Assembly (NCBI RefSeq): GCF_013912375.1
Contig: NZ_JACETV010000006.1
Location: 186,001-250,000 of the forward strand
DNA from: Emticicia sp. BO119
Lineage (GTDB): Bacteria; Bacteroidota; Bacteroidia; Cytophagales; Spirosomataceae
Direction of reading: 5' to 3'
DNA: 64,000 bases
Part shown: positions 50,183 to 60,280 of the stretch, one piece after another
How the letters are laid out: each line of letters begins with the position of its first letter
Position numbering within the stretch: the stretch's first letter is position 1
Program-made: the position numbers and the translations under genes
The notes under the pieces: model-generated
Seen by the model: only the letters and a program-made list of their open reading frames with translations
Told to the model about the DNA's origin: nothing
Database searches by the model: none

Positions 50183-51628
50183 TTACTTAGCCTCATTCGC
50201 CATTTTCTGTACTTGCTGACGCTCATAGAAACTGATAAAATCTTCTAATTTATCAACCGGAATACGTCGGGCTATTATTTTCTTATCCTTATCTAAAATA
50301 TAATTTGTAGGTGTCGAATACACATCAAAATTATTTCTGAAATAATACCTGCCTTTAGCATCCCACAGGTTCAGTAATTCTCCTGTTTTATAAGTATTCA
50401 CAAAATTGCTTATCTTCTTCTTGTCATAGACAATACTTACATTATAGATGGTAACTTTTCCTTTGTTGGCATGATAAAACTCCATCAGTTTAGGGGCAGA
50501 GTCTTTACAGTGTCCACATTCGGGGTCATAAAAATGTACTAAAGTGTATTTGGTCTTGCTTTGCATAGGCGAATGCTCTCTACCTAAAGAGTCAGACACA
50601 ATTAACTCAGGAAATACAAGGCCTGTCTGTAAAGGCTTCAGAATATCCACTCTCTCTTTGAATTTAGCTCTCTGTGTTGAGTCCAACCAGGGTGCATTTT
50701 TCAAATAATAGTTTTCAGCCAGATGCACAAAAACACCATCTAAACCCACAATTTCGTTATTTTCATATTTATTGGTAATTTGCCATAATACGAAGCGATA
50801 TACTTCCTGATTAGGCTTAGCCAGTTTCAATACCTTATCTGCATCTCTGTTAATCGAATCCGTTACCTGATAAACCAAATCCTTAAAATAACGCTCTACA
50901 CGGCTATGTAAAAAAGGGGAACGCAACATTCTGTCATCTGTAAAGTCTATATTATCAAAAAAATGCCCTTTATAATAATTAAACAGATACGTCGAGTCAG
51001 GGCGGCCATTTGCTTTTTTAGGTAATACTTTTGGTAACTCCGGCTCCATATTACCTTTAATAACTTTGGCTGCAAAAGTACCTTCATTCGTTTTGGTAAA
51101 ATCCTTCATATAAGTCTCCACATCCGCCTGAATCTTCTCCATCTGCTTACGGGTTGCTTCTTGCGCTACCGGATCATTTTTACCTTTGGCAGCCATAGAA
51201 ATTACCTCTGCTTCCTTACTTTTATCTTGTAAAAACTTACGGTAGGCAAACAATAAATCATTTTCTTTTGAGCCCTTAAACTTAACATGCCCTACAAAAT
51301 CAGTAGTATCGCTTTCTATTTCCATAAATTGCTCTTTGCCATCAACAGCAAAATCATAATATTTAGATGGCGACAAAACAATCAGATAAATTCCACCCTT
51401 CAGAGGGTCTTTACCCTGAAAATTCAATAAGCCGTTCTCTACTTTGGCCGAATCGACTTTAATATATTGATTGTAGCCAAAAAAATGGGCTAAATGACAA
51501 GTCTTGCCTTCTTGAATGCCTTTCATTCGAACCTTGATTGAGTGTCCGGGTTGTTGGGCAGAAACTCCACTGATCGCAAAGAAAAGTGAAAGTATGAGTA
51601 AGGGTGTTCGGTAATTTTTCAAAAGCAT
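50183..51628 (-). CDS. Exported TlpA-like thiol-disulfide oxidoreductase with an N-terminal DUF4369/DUF5106-type region
   Basis: 481 aa, signal peptide LILSLFFAISGVSAQQPGHS. The N-terminal half resembles DUF4369/DUF5106 (HLAHFFGYNQYIKVDSAKVE). The C-terminal thioredoxin domain has VHFYDPECGHCKDSAPKLME with active site CGHC, and TPTNYILDKDKKIIARRIP with the cis-Pro. Likely an envelope thiol oxidoreductase typical of Bacteroidota. Confidence 0.88.
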   Translation of the reverse strand: MLLKNYRTPLLILSLFFAISGVSAQQPGHSIKVRMKGIQEGKTCHLAHFFGYNQYIKVDSAKVENGLLNFQGKDPLKGGIYLIVLSPSKYYDFAVDGKEQFMEIESDTTDFVGHVKFKGSKENDLLFAYRKFLQDKSKEAEVISMAAKGKNDPVAQEATRKQMEKIQADVETYMKDFTKTNEGTFAAKVIKGNMEPELPKVLPKKANGRPDSTYLFNYYKGHFFDNIDFTDDRMLRSPFLHSRVERYFKDLVYQVTDSINRDADKVLKLAKPNQEVYRFVLWQITNKYENNEIVGLDGVFVHLAENYYLKNAPWLDSTQRAKFKERVDILKPLQTGLVFPELIVSDSLGREHSPMQSKTKYTLVHFYDPECGHCKDSAPKLMEFYHANKGKVTIYNVSIVYDKKKISNFVNTYKTGELLNLWDAKGRYYFRNNFDVYSTPTNYILDKDKKIIARRIPVDKLEDFISFYERQQVQKMANEAK

Positions 51629-51736
51629 TTTTTTATTTTTAGTCTATTTCTTTACAATTAACAAAGATAAGTGCTTAATTTATCGGTTCTTGTTAAAAAC
51701 TTGTTAATACTTCAAATACAACTCTAACGAAAAGCT

Positions 51737-52504
51737 ATGTTTCATATTGTTTCAAAGATACTTACTTTCTTTCTGATGCCAGCCGGTATCATCTTTATTT
51801 TACTGATTTACGCTATCTCTACAAAAAATCGTACCAAATCCAAAAAAATAATTATTGTTACATTGTTTTTTTTCTATCTTTTCACAAATCCCTTCCTGGT
51901 CAACGAAATTTTATTGTTGTGGGAAATCCCCCCAACGGCTATTTCAACAGTTAAGCCACATGATATTGGTATTATCCTGACAGGCAATACCATTAATACC
52001 ACCAGACAACCTGCCGAAAATATATATTTAACAGGTACAAGCGACAGAATCGGACAAACATTACAACTCTACAAGCTTGGTAAAATAAAAAAAATACTTA
52101 TCAGCGGTGGAGATGTCCCTATCCTCCGCAAAACCACCACACGGGAAATAGATCAGATTGCCCGGTATTTAATTCTAAACGGAGTAACCAGAAAAGACAT
52201 TTATTTAGAAGATCGTTCAACCAATACTCACGAAAACGCAGTAAATACTTCAAAAATCTTAAAAAAACAATTCCCTGATCAAAGTTATATTCTCATTACC
52301 TCTGGCTTTCATCTGAGAAGAGCTATCGGTTGTTTTAAAAAAGTGGGTGTTAAGCTTACTCCATACGGTGCAAATTACGTGTCGTCTGAGCGGCAATGGG
52401 TACTCACTTATTTTCTCCCAAGTGGTCATGCAATAGGCTATCTACAGTTAACATTGCGTGAAATAATCGGTTATATAACTTATTGGGTATTTGGCTGGAT
52501 ATAA
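51737..52504 (+). CDS. YdcF/SanA-family (DUF218) membrane protein
   Basis: 255 aa. Two N-terminal membrane helices, then a DUF218 domain: DIGIILTGNTINTTRQPAEN, GKIKKILISGGDVPILRKTT, IYLEDRSTNTHENAVNTSKI and ITSGFHLRRAIGCFKKVGV. Related ElyC/SanA proteins affect envelope polymers; function here is open. It diverges from the TlpA-like gene. Confidence 0.88.
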   Translation: MFHIVSKILTFFLMPAGIIFILLIYAISTKNRTKSKKIIIVTLFFFYLFTNPFLVNEILLLWEIPPTAISTVKPHDIGIILTGNTINTTRQPAENIYLTGTSDRIGQTLQLYKLGKIKKILISGGDVPILRKTTTREIDQIARYLILNGVTRKDIYLEDRSTNTHENAVNTSKILKKQFPDQSYILITSGFHLRRAIGCFKKVGVKLTPYGANYVSSERQWVLTYFLPSGHAIGYLQLTLREIIGYITYWVFGWI

Positions 52505-52607
52505 AAACAAAAAAGCAGCAGCAATTATTTAATTACTACTGCTTAATAATCTGATTCCAAATATTATTAATCCTGTATCGTTTCTTCAGGACTATTCATT
52601 CAATAAA

Positions 52608-55589
52608 TCAGCTCAATTTTGAATAATATTTATTATAAATAGCTTCATAACGCTTGGCGGCTTCTGCTTGCCCGTTACGGTTACATACATTAGCCAGAAT
52701 CTGTAGATTACGCAGGTTAATCTCGATATACTGTTGTACATTATCAGGCATCCATTCTGCACTCGTTCTTTGCGCTTTTTCTGTAAAATAAGCTAAATTA
52801 GCATCAGCGCGTTTGGTCATAACCTCTGCTATTTCCATCGCCTTTTTATTATCTCCAACTTCAAAATAATACATAACATAGTTTGTACATAGCTGATCAT
52901 ACGGAATGGTATTATCCGGCAAAACCTTGTTTGCATAATCTAATACCTCTTTTGCTTTTACTTTTTTATCTTCTCTTACCAACTGGTCGGTCAAGCGCAA
53001 GAAAGCCAGACGGGCTGTAATAACAGGCACTTTCAGGTAAGTTTCTGAATCATAATATACCTTTGGATTATTCATTTCACGCCATGACATCTTCTTAAGC
53101 ATATTATCATACATTACATCTGTATTTACAAAGCCATCATCACCCGGAGATAATCTGAACGGCATCAATCGATAGGCATAGCCTTCCAGTTGCATATAAT
53201 CTCTCAGGTTCAGATAGTTATCGGTTGCCAGAGTACCTGCAAAATAGATAGGTCTTTTCCAGTTATTCTGGGCAATCATTTCCAGTTGCATCAAATCGTT
53301 TTTCAATAAATCACGTTTGCCGATGTTCCATACCATCTGCCCTGTCAGATAAGGCTCGTATTGTTTTCCTACAAAGCCCATTTTCTTTATATCTTCTACA
53401 TTGTAGGTCAGAAACAGACTGTCTGATGGCAATGAGTTTATGCTTTCGCCTGTGGTTAGTGGAATCTGAATAGCGGGGTCATTTTTCTTTACTAACTCCA
53501 GAAACTCTTTCAGGTTAATTGGTTGTTGCAAACGCTCAACATAAGGAATCTGATCATTGATACCACTTAACAACTGATCGGTTGAGAAACTGATCGGTAG
53601 TGGGTCAGACTCATACGTTTTGCGTTTCATTTGCTCACAATACCAGTCTGTGCCTAATAAACTCAGGTTACAAACACGTACATCTGTGCGGAAGCCCTCC
53701 ACTTCTTGCACATACCAGAGTGGGAAAGTATCGTTATCACCACCTGTAAACAGAATGGCATCTTTAGCACAAGAGTTCAACAGGTTTTTGGCAAAATCAA
53801 CCTGATGATAACGGTTCGAACGGTCATGCCCTCTCCATGCCTGCGGAAGCATAATAAGCGGCACTACTAAACCGATAGCAGTCGCAGAAATGGCTCTTAC
53901 CTGTGTATTTTTTATAAACTTCAATGCATAGTCAAACAAACCCATCACTCCCAGACCAATCCAGATAGCCCAGATATAAAACGAACCAACGTAGATGTAA
54001 TCACGCTCACGTGGCTCAATTGGTGGTGCGTTCAGAAATACTACTAAGGCAACCCCGGTAAAAATAAATAATAAAAGGAGCACCAGCGCATCACGCTCAC
54101 GACGGAAATAGTGGTAGAGTAAACCCAGAATTCCTAAAATAACAGGCAAGCCATAGAAGTTGGTCCTACCACGATTTTCTTTCACAGCTGGAGGTAAACT
54201 ATTCTTTGTCTCAAAAATATTAGTTGGCCCTGCACCTTCAATATCACTCGAGCGCCCCCAGAAATTCCAGGTAAAATAGCGCCAGTACATATACCCCAAC
54301 TGACGCTTAAACATATACATTACATTGGTAATCAACGTAGGTTTTTGTTCGGGCGACAATCCCATTTCCTGTCTGTACACTGCCTGATGATTGGCATCAG
54401 TGCTCCACATACGTGGCAATAAACTTTCGCTGTTCGCCCCCCAGATATAATTCGGTTTATGGTCATATATCTCATACTTATCTTTACCGACTTTGTAAAT
54501 TGGGTCACCGTTTTCGATAGACTCTAATTTGCCAGTAAATACAGGACCGTATAACAAAGGGCGGCTACCATATTGTTCACGTTTCAGATACGAAACGTAG
54601 TTCAATACATTACTCGGGTTATTTTCGTTAATGGGCGGATTATAATTTGAACGGATCAGGGCAATGGTATAGCTCGAATACCCAATCAGGATAAAGGCAA
54701 ATGCGACTAAAGCCGTATTGGCAACCACCATACCTTTTTTATTGGTATAGAAAATCGCATAAGTTAAACTACCAATTAACAAGATCACAAAGAACAAACT
54801 ACCCGAACTGAATGGCAGGCCAAAGGTATTCACAAAGAGTTTTTCAAAGCCAAAAGCCAATGACGGAATACCGGTAATAACCCCTACATTAATAATACCC
54901 AGTACTACCATACCTATCAAAAAGGCAACAATACCACCTTTCCATGACACTTTTTTGGTCTTTTTATAATAATAAATTAAGGCTAAAGCAGGAATCGTAA
55001 CCAGATTTAATAAGTGAACTCCGATAGAAAGGCCTACTAAATAGGCAATAAATATCAGCCAGCGGTTGGCATCTGATTCATCTTCGATTAACTCCCAACG
55101 GAACGCCGCCCACACTACAATAGCTGTAAAGAATGATGACATACCATATACCTCTGCTTCAACTGCCGAAAACCAGAAAGAGTCAGAGAAGGCATATACC
55201 AACGAACCCACTGCACTTGCGCCTAATACCAAGATGGTTTCTGTTGAGTTGAGTTCTGCCCCTTTTTTACCAAATACCTTCCTTGCCAGCAATGAGATTG
55301 TCCAGAACATAAAAAGAATGGTGAACGCACTCGAAATAACCGACACCATATTTATCATCAATGCCACTTTGGTTACGTCGCTTCCGGCTAACAGAGAAGC
55401 CATACGGCCGATTAATAAGAAAAAGGGCGCTCCGGCAGGGTGAGGAACTTGTAGTTTGTAGGCACAGGCAATAAACTCGCCGCAATCCCAGAAACTTGCC
55501 GTAGGTTCAACAGTTAGTGTGTAAGAAATCAATGAAATGGCAAATACTGCCCACCCAACGATATTATTGAGCCTTTTAAAATTGTTCAT
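52608..55589 (-). CDS. DUF2723 multi-pass protein (glycosyltransferase family 117-like)
   Basis: 993 aa. N-terminal region with 10-12 membrane helices: YTLTVEPTASFWDCGEFIAC, HPAGAPFFLLIGRMASL, and ALLYHYFRRERDALVLLLLF-type segments. A soluble C-terminal half (residues about 570-990) has ILFTGGDNDTFPLWYVQEVE and TPR-like repeats. DUF2723 proteins are proposed glycosyltransferases acting on lipid-linked sugars. Conserved FWDCGE is where the catalytic acidic residues would be. No neighbours in a pathway. Confidence 0.9.
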   Translation of the reverse strand: MNNFKRLNNIVGWAVFAISLISYTLTVEPTASFWDCGEFIACAYKLQVPHPAGAPFFLLIGRMASLLAGSDVTKVALMINMVSVISSAFTILFMFWTISLLARKVFGKKGAELNSTETILVLGASAVGSLVYAFSDSFWFSAVEAEVYGMSSFFTAIVVWAAFRWELIEDESDANRWLIFIAYLVGLSIGVHLLNLVTIPALALIYYYKKTKKVSWKGGIVAFLIGMVVLGIINVGVITGIPSLAFGFEKLFVNTFGLPFSSGSLFFVILLIGSLTYAIFYTNKKGMVVANTALVAFAFILIGYSSYTIALIRSNYNPPINENNPSNVLNYVSYLKREQYGSRPLLYGPVFTGKLESIENGDPIYKVGKDKYEIYDHKPNYIWGANSESLLPRMWSTDANHQAVYRQEMGLSPEQKPTLITNVMYMFKRQLGYMYWRYFTWNFWGRSSDIEGAGPTNIFETKNSLPPAVKENRGRTNFYGLPVILGILGLLYHYFRRERDALVLLLLFIFTGVALVVFLNAPPIEPRERDYIYVGSFYIWAIWIGLGVMGLFDYALKFIKNTQVRAISATAIGLVVPLIMLPQAWRGHDRSNRYHQVDFAKNLLNSCAKDAILFTGGDNDTFPLWYVQEVEGFRTDVRVCNLSLLGTDWYCEQMKRKTYESDPLPISFSTDQLLSGINDQIPYVERLQQPINLKEFLELVKKNDPAIQIPLTTGESINSLPSDSLFLTYNVEDIKKMGFVGKQYEPYLTGQMVWNIGKRDLLKNDLMQLEMIAQNNWKRPIYFAGTLATDNYLNLRDYMQLEGYAYRLMPFRLSPGDDGFVNTDVMYDNMLKKMSWREMNNPKVYYDSETYLKVPVITARLAFLRLTDQLVREDKKVKAKEVLDYANKVLPDNTIPYDQLCTNYVMYYFEVGDNKKAMEIAEVMTKRADANLAYFTEKAQRTSAEWMPDNVQQYIEINLRNLQILANVCNRNGQAEAAKRYEAIYNKYYSKLS

Positions 55590-55777
55590 TTGATAGTGAG
55601 TAAATGTATAAATGCTTAGTTCAGGGGGTGAATTCGATTCCCAAATCAGAACGATGGCTCAAAAATAGAGAATTTAGGGCAGAGTTTAGAAAAATTTGAC
55701 TTTAAATTATGTTAAATGCCAGAAATGAGACAACAAAAAACCCTCCTGGGTTCAGGAGGGTTAATTCGTCTTATATC

Positions 55778-56926
55778 TCAATGAAAGAAATCTTTCATCC
55801 GATCAAATATACTTTTATCGCTTTTGGTGGCTCTTGGCTGGAAGTTTGGTGCTTCGCGGAGCTTTTCTAAGATTGCCTTTTCTTCACTATTTACGCTGGT
55901 TGGCGTATAAATATTTACGTGTACCAACTGATCGCCAGTGCTATAGCTGTTTACTTCTTTTAAACCTTTGCCTTTCAGGCGCAGGATTTCGCCTGGTTGC
56001 GTACCTGCTTTGATACTGATTTTTACTCTGCCGCCAATGGTTGGTATTTCGGCTTCTTTACCTAATACAGCATCCGCAAAGTTCAGCTTCAGATCATAAA
56101 TGATATTATTCCCGTCACGTTTCAGTTCCGGGTGTTCTTCTTCCTCAATCACTATCAGTAAGTCTCCGGCTACTCCCCCACGGGTGGGTACGTTCCCTTT
56201 GCCAGTCATCGATAATTGCATACCCTCACCTACCCCTGCCGGAATTTTGATAGAAATTAAATCTTCATTCAATACACGGCCTTCACCAAAACAAACTTCA
56301 CAACGGTCAACAATCACCTTACCCTCTCCCTGACAGGTATGACAGGTGCTGGTAGAAACCATTTGCCCAAGCATGGTACTTACCACCTTACGGATCTGCC
56401 CTGACCCATTACAGGTCTGACAAGTCTTTTGAGAATTACCATTTTTTGAGCCATTCCCTGTACAGGCATTACAAGATACATAGCGTTTTACTTTTATCTT
56501 TTTCTCTACACCATTGGCTATCTCTTCCAGATCCAGTTTCAGCTTGATACGAAGGTCTGAACCTTTACGCACAGGTTGGCCCCCACTACCGCGTCTGCCA
56601 CCACCACCAAAGAAACTGCCAAACGGACTGTCGTCACCAAATACACTACTGAAAATATCTTCCATATTCACTCCGGCACCACCAAATCCGCTGGCACCAC
56701 CCATACCCTGATGACCGAACTGGTCGTAGCGTTGGCGTTTTTCGGCATCTGATAATACTCCGTAGGCTTCAGCTATCTCCTTAAACTTCTCTTCTGCCGC
56801 TTTATCTCCCGGATTTTTATCAGGGTGATATTGAATAGCTAACTTCCGATAGGCTTTTTTCAACTCATCTTCTGTAGCAGTTTTGCTTACCCCTAATACT
56901 TCGTAATAATCTTTTTTTTGTGCCAT
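55778..56926 (-). CDS. dnaJ: Chaperone DnaJ
   Basis: 382 aa from the ATG at 56926 ([20 protein letters not shown]); 24 codons upstream in frame are not DnaJ-like. J domain with HPD in [16 protein letters not shown]-rich linker ([20 protein letters not shown]), four CxxCxGxG zinc repeats ([36 protein letters not shown]), C-terminal substrate domain. Type I DnaJ, partner of DnaK and GrpE. Confidence 0.96.
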   Translation of the reverse strand: MAQKKDYYEVLGVSKTATEDELKKAYRKLAIQYHPDKNPGDKAAEEKFKEIAEAYGVLSDAEKRQRYDQFGHQGMGGASGFGGAGVNMEDIFSSVFGDDSPFGSFFGGGGRRGSGGQPVRKGSDLRIKLKLDLEEIANGVEKKIKVKRYVSCNACTGNGSKNGNSQKTCQTCNGSGQIRKVVSTMLGQMVSTSTCHTCQGEGKVIVDRCEVCFGEGRVLNEDLISIKIPAGVGEGMQLSMTGKGNVPTRGGVAGDLLIVIEEEEHPELKRDGNNIIYDLKLNFADAVLGKEAEIPTIGGRVKISIKAGTQPGEILRLKGKGLKEVNSYSTGDQLVHVNIYTPTSVNSEEKAILEKLREAPNFQPRATKSDKSIFDRMKDFFH

Positions 56927-56990
56927 AATGATTGTGTATAAATGCGCATGAGGGTGTTTTAAAAGTTTTTGCTCCAAAAAAACTTTGAAA

Positions 56991-57080
56991 AACCCCACAC
57001 CCTAAATCCCTCTCCCCAACAGTGGGGAGAGGGACTTTAATCCCCTTCCCTACTGTTGGGGAAGGGTTAGGGATGGGGTT
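56991..57080. repeat. MITE-like long inverted repeat between dnaJ and grpE
   Basis: Arms 56991-57023 and 57052-57080 pair: AACCCCACACCCTAAATCCC against GGGTTAGGGATGGGGTT and so on, with inner CCCCAACAGT/ACTGTTGGGG. A second internal hairpin (CTCTCCCC/GGGGAGAG) is also possible. No ORF and no transposase. Typical of small non-autonomous repeats in Bacteroidota genomes. Confidence 0.75.
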
Positions 57081-57149
57081 TTAATTTGTAAAATATAATC
57101 TTGAAGCCTTTGCTTTTCGAACATACTCATATCTATTAAATCTTATATC

Positions 57150-57695
57150 TTAACTCCCCACTACTACCTTTGCGTAGCGAATTACTTTATCGTTCAGAAA
57201 ATACCCTTTCTCTACCTCATCAATCACTTTCCCCTTTTTGTCGTCTCCGGCAGCAAACTGCGTAATACACTCATGCAATTCCACATCAAAATCTGTGTCT
57301 TTCGACTCCATCGGTTTCAATCCTTTAGCCGACAGAGTTTTCTGTAGTTTATGAAATATCAAAGCGATACCCTCTTTTAAAGGTTCAACCTCGGTTACAC
57401 TTTCAAAAGACTTGTTGGCACGTTCAAAATCATCAATTACCGGAATCAATTCTTTTATCAAACCTTCTGAGGCATTCTGAATCGTTTCAATTTTTTCTTT
57501 AGCTGTGCGTCGACGGAAATTTTCAAATTCAGCATACAAGCGTAAGTATTTATCTTTTGCTTCGGCCACCTGAGCCTCCAGTTGAGCTACTTTGTCTTCT
57601 GCCTCAGCCGTTTCTGCACCTTCTGCAACTGTTTCTTCTGCCAAATTTTCTACTTGTTCGTCTGTTATTTCTTGTCCTTCTTTATTCTCTGCCAT
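57150..57695 (-). CDS. grpE: Nucleotide exchange factor GrpE
   Basis: 181 aa. An acidic, low-complexity N-terminus (about 50 residues rich in Glu, Ala, Val), a coiled coil (LEAQVAEAKDKYLRLYAEFE), then FENFRRRTAKEKIETIQNAS and the C-terminal beta part with PMESKDTDFDVELHECITQF and GYFLNDKVIRYAKVVVG. DnaK nucleotide exchange. Directly followed by dnaJ, separated only by a repeat. Confidence 0.95.
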   Translation of the reverse strand: MAENKEGQEITDEQVENLAEETVAEGAETAEAEDKVAQLEAQVAEAKDKYLRLYAEFENFRRRTAKEKIETIQNASEGLIKELIPVIDDFERANKSFESVTEVEPLKEGIALIFHKLQKTLSAKGLKPMESKDTDFDVELHECITQFAAGDDKKGKVIDEVEKGYFLNDKVIRYAKVVVGS

Positions 57696-57844
57696 TTTTC
57701 AAACAATTTTGTTTTTGCAAAATTCGTCAATTTTTTTGCCAATCCGAAATTTACTGACAAGATGGCAGAATTATATCTCATATAAGACCCTGCTTTCAGA
57801 CAGTTTTTTTATAACTTGCCAAAAAATTCAGCATTAATCCTCCT

Positions 57845-58975
57845 ATGCAGACAGCTATTGCCCATGCCACAATTCATACAGGCACACAAATCCTCGAAAA
57901 TCATACTATTATTATTGAAAACGGCAAGATCAAAGCCATAGAACCTATTGAGAATTTCAGCCATGAAAATACACGCACCATAGATTTAGCAGGCAAACAC
58001 ATTGCCGCAGGTTTTATTGACACACACATCAATGGTGGAGAAAAATATTATTTTACTCAATACCCTACGGAAGAAACTATCCAGGATATTTATGAATCGA
58101 GCTTAGCTTTAGGTACTACTCATGTATTGCCCTGCCTGATAACTTCTCCCTTAGAAAATATTCTGAAAGGCATAGAAGTGACCAAAAATTATATGCAGAA
58201 AAACCCGGATTCAGGGGTATTGGGTATGCACCTGGAAGGGCCTTTTCTGAACTTAGCCAAAAGGGGTGCGCATTTAGCCGCTTACGTCAGAAAACCTACC
58301 AATGCCGAATTAGAAGAGATTATCAGATACGGCAAAAATGTAATAAAAATCATGACGATTGCTGCCGAAAACTTTACTGAGGAACAATTGGATTTATTGT
58401 TGGAAAGTGGCATCAAACTTTCCTTAGGACATTCTAATGCCACTTATAAGCAAGCCCAATATGCTTACCGGAAGGGTATTACCTTATGTACACACCTTTA
58501 TAATGCCATGACCCAGATGGGACACCGTGAGCCAGGAGTAGTAGGTGCTACTTTTGATAATGCTGAAGTTTATGCCCCTATTATTATGGATGGTTTCCAT
58601 TGCGACTATGCTGCGGCACGTATTGCCTACAAAATTAAAAAAGACAAATTATTCCTGATTTCTGATGCTCTTTTTGTGGGAGATAAAGTAACGCACTTTC
58701 AATGGGAAGAGTTTGATGCTTATCTGAAAGATGGGCAGTACCGCAACTCGGAAGGTAATCTGGCAGGTGCAGCTATCTCAATGGCTGACGGGTTGAGAAA
58801 TGCTGTTCAGCAAGTGGGTATCAGCACGGAAGAGGCAATTAAAATGGCAACGATTCGCGCTGCACAGGCAGTAGGCATGGAACAAAGCATCGGGCAGATT
58901 GCCATTGGCTTTCCGGCGAAGTTTGTAGTTTTTGATGAGGCATTACATCATTTTGAACCCTTACTCATTTCATAA
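57845..58975 (+). CDS. nagA: N-acetylglucosamine-6-phosphate deacetylase
   Basis: 376 aa. Metal-dependent amidohydrolase: AAGFIDTHINGGEKYYFTQY, GMHLEGPFLNLAKRGAH (Glu metal ligand), LSLGHSNATYKQAQYAYRKG, and LCTHLYNAMTQMGHREPGVV. It removes acetyl from GlcNAc-6-P in amino sugar recycling. No nagB nearby in the window. Confidence 0.93.
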   Translation: MQTAIAHATIHTGTQILENHTIIIENGKIKAIEPIENFSHENTRTIDLAGKHIAAGFIDTHINGGEKYYFTQYPTEETIQDIYESSLALGTTHVLPCLITSPLENILKGIEVTKNYMQKNPDSGVLGMHLEGPFLNLAKRGAHLAAYVRKPTNAELEEIIRYGKNVIKIMTIAAENFTEEQLDLLLESGIKLSLGHSNATYKQAQYAYRKGITLCTHLYNAMTQMGHREPGVVGATFDNAEVYAPIIMDGFHCDYAAARIAYKIKKDKLFLISDALFVGDKVTHFQWEEFDAYLKDGQYRNSEGNLAGAAISMADGLRNAVQQVGISTEEAIKMATIRAAQAVGMEQSIGQIAIGFPAKFVVFDEALHHFEPLLIS

Positions 58976-59065
58976 TTGCCTGACAATCAATAAATTACAC
59001 TAACAAAACGTTTTGTTCATGTAAAAACCTCATTTTTTCTGATAAAAAACAATAAAAAAAACTTG

Positions 59066-59093
59066 CCAAATTATACCGAATGGTATAATTTGG
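59066..59093. promoter_or_regulatory. TetR operator 1 (28-bp palindrome)
   Basis: CCAAATTATACC-GAAT-GGTATAATTTGG, a perfect inverted repeat with 12-nt arms, 22 nt before the TetR start. Half-site ATACC/GGTAT recurs at 59752-59765. Confidence 0.75.
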
Positions 59094-59114
59094 CACTGCC
59101 AATCTGATACTGAT

Positions 59115-59702
59115 ATGAGTAAAGCAGCAAGGACAAGAGAATTTATTATTGAAAAAACAGCCCCTATCTTTAATATAAAAGGCTATGCTGGTACTTCATT
59201 GAATGACATTACTGATGCCACAGGCTTAACCAAGGGTAGCATTTATGGCAATTTCACTAATAAAGATGACGTAGCCTTAGCCGCTTTTGATTATAACCTG
59301 CAATGCGTAGAGGAAATTATCAGTCAGGAAATCAGAAAACAGAAAACTTTTCAGGATAAGCTCCTGGTTTATGCCAATGTCTATGAAAATTTCTTAAAAT
59401 ACCCTTTTCCAATAGGCGGATGCCCTATTCTGAATACTGCGATTGAAGCTGATGATACACACCCTGCCTTAAAAGAAAAGGCGGCAAATGCCATTAATGG
59501 CTGGAAAAACAAGCTGATTTCATTAATACAAAAAGGCATTGATGCAAAGGAATTCAGACCAGAGACAAATGCGGAACAAACCGCTTTAACCATGATTGCC
59601 ATGATAGAGGGCGGAATCATGATTACCAAACTGACCGGCAAGCTGAACTACAGGAAAGCCGTGATGAAATCAGTTGAAAAAATTATAAAGGATTTAGTTT
59701 AG
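59115..59702 (+). CDS. TetR-family repressor
   Basis: 195 aa. N-terminal HTH (AARTREFIIEKTAPIFNIKG, then LNDITDATGLTKGSIYGNFT) and a ligand-binding helical domain with the conserved IGGCPILNTAIEADDTHPAL and MIAMIEGGIMITKLTGKLN. Likely repressor of the three following genes and of itself, with both operators visible. The inducer is unknown, probably a small organic compound. Confidence 0.93.
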   Translation: MSKAARTREFIIEKTAPIFNIKGYAGTSLNDITDATGLTKGSIYGNFTNKDDVALAAFDYNLQCVEEIISQEIRKQKTFQDKLLVYANVYENFLKYPFPIGGCPILNTAIEADDTHPALKEKAANAINGWKNKLISLIQKGIDAKEFRPETNAEQTALTMIAMIEGGIMITKLTGKLNYRKAVMKSVEKIIKDLV

Positions 59703-59741
59703 TATATGTTGAAATGATAAGTGAACATATACTATTTTTTT
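59701..59741 (+). terminator. tetR terminator
   Basis: AGTATATGTT/AACATATACT hairpin followed by ATTTTTTTT, overlapping the last base of the tetR stop. It separates tetR from the downstream operon, which then needs its own promoter near operator 2. Confidence 0.75.
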
Positions 59742-59751
59742 TAACAAAAAA

Positions 59752-59765
59752 ATACCAATCGGTAT
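59752..59765. promoter_or_regulatory. TetR operator 2
   Basis: ATACC-AATC-GGTAT, matching the inner half-sites of operator 1, located 6 nt ahead of the thioesterase start codon. Confidence 0.65.
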
Positions 59766-59771
59766 AAATTT

Positions 59772-60266
59772 ATGAAAACAGACAAGCGAGAAAGAACATT
59801 TACTTGGACACAACCTTTAGAAGCTGCCAGACAAGCCCTGAAACTATCAGGCATAGACTATTTACAGGCCATGAACGAAGGCAGAATTGCTTTCCCTCCT
59901 CTGCTCCATACCCTTGATTTCAAGCCCTCACACTTAGAAAAAGGGAAAGTCATTTTCTCGTTTCAACCTCAGGAATTTCATTATAATCCAATAGGCAGCG
60001 TTCATGGGGGTGTTATTTCTGCCATTCTTGATTCTGCAATGGGTTGCACCCTACACTCTATTCTTGAAGCAGGCACCGGATACACAACCTTAGAATTAAA
60101 AGTGAATTTCCTGAAAGTTGTGACAACCCAAATAGAAGAACTTCATGCTGTAGGCAAAATCATCCATGCAGGTGGACGCACCGCCCTTGTAGAAGCTCAG
60201 CTAATCGACAATGACAATACAATTTACGCACATGGTGTAAGCACTTGTCTGATTTTGAAATACTAA
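59772..60266 (+). CDS. PaaI-type hotdog thioesterase
   Basis: 164 aa. Hotdog fold: YNPIGSVHGGVISAILDSAM (catalytic-type HGG), then TLELKVNFLKVVTTQIEELH and GRTALVEAQLIDNDNTIYAH. Hydrolyses acyl-CoA, substrate unknown. First gene after operator 2, overlapping in spirit with an SDR gene 14 nt downstream. Confidence 0.9.
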   Translation: MKTDKRERTFTWTQPLEAARQALKLSGIDYLQAMNEGRIAFPPLLHTLDFKPSHLEKGKVIFSFQPQEFHYNPIGSVHGGVISAILDSAMGCTLHSILEAGTGYTTLELKVNFLKVVTTQIEELHAVGKIIHAGGRTALVEAQLIDNDNTIYAHGVSTCLILKY

Positions 60267-60280
60267 ACCAAAGAATAAAA

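Noticed and set aside
56927..56998. Upstream extension of DnaJ
   Set aside because: DnaJ proteins begin at the J domain. The ATG at 56926 gives [12 protein letters not shown], as expected.
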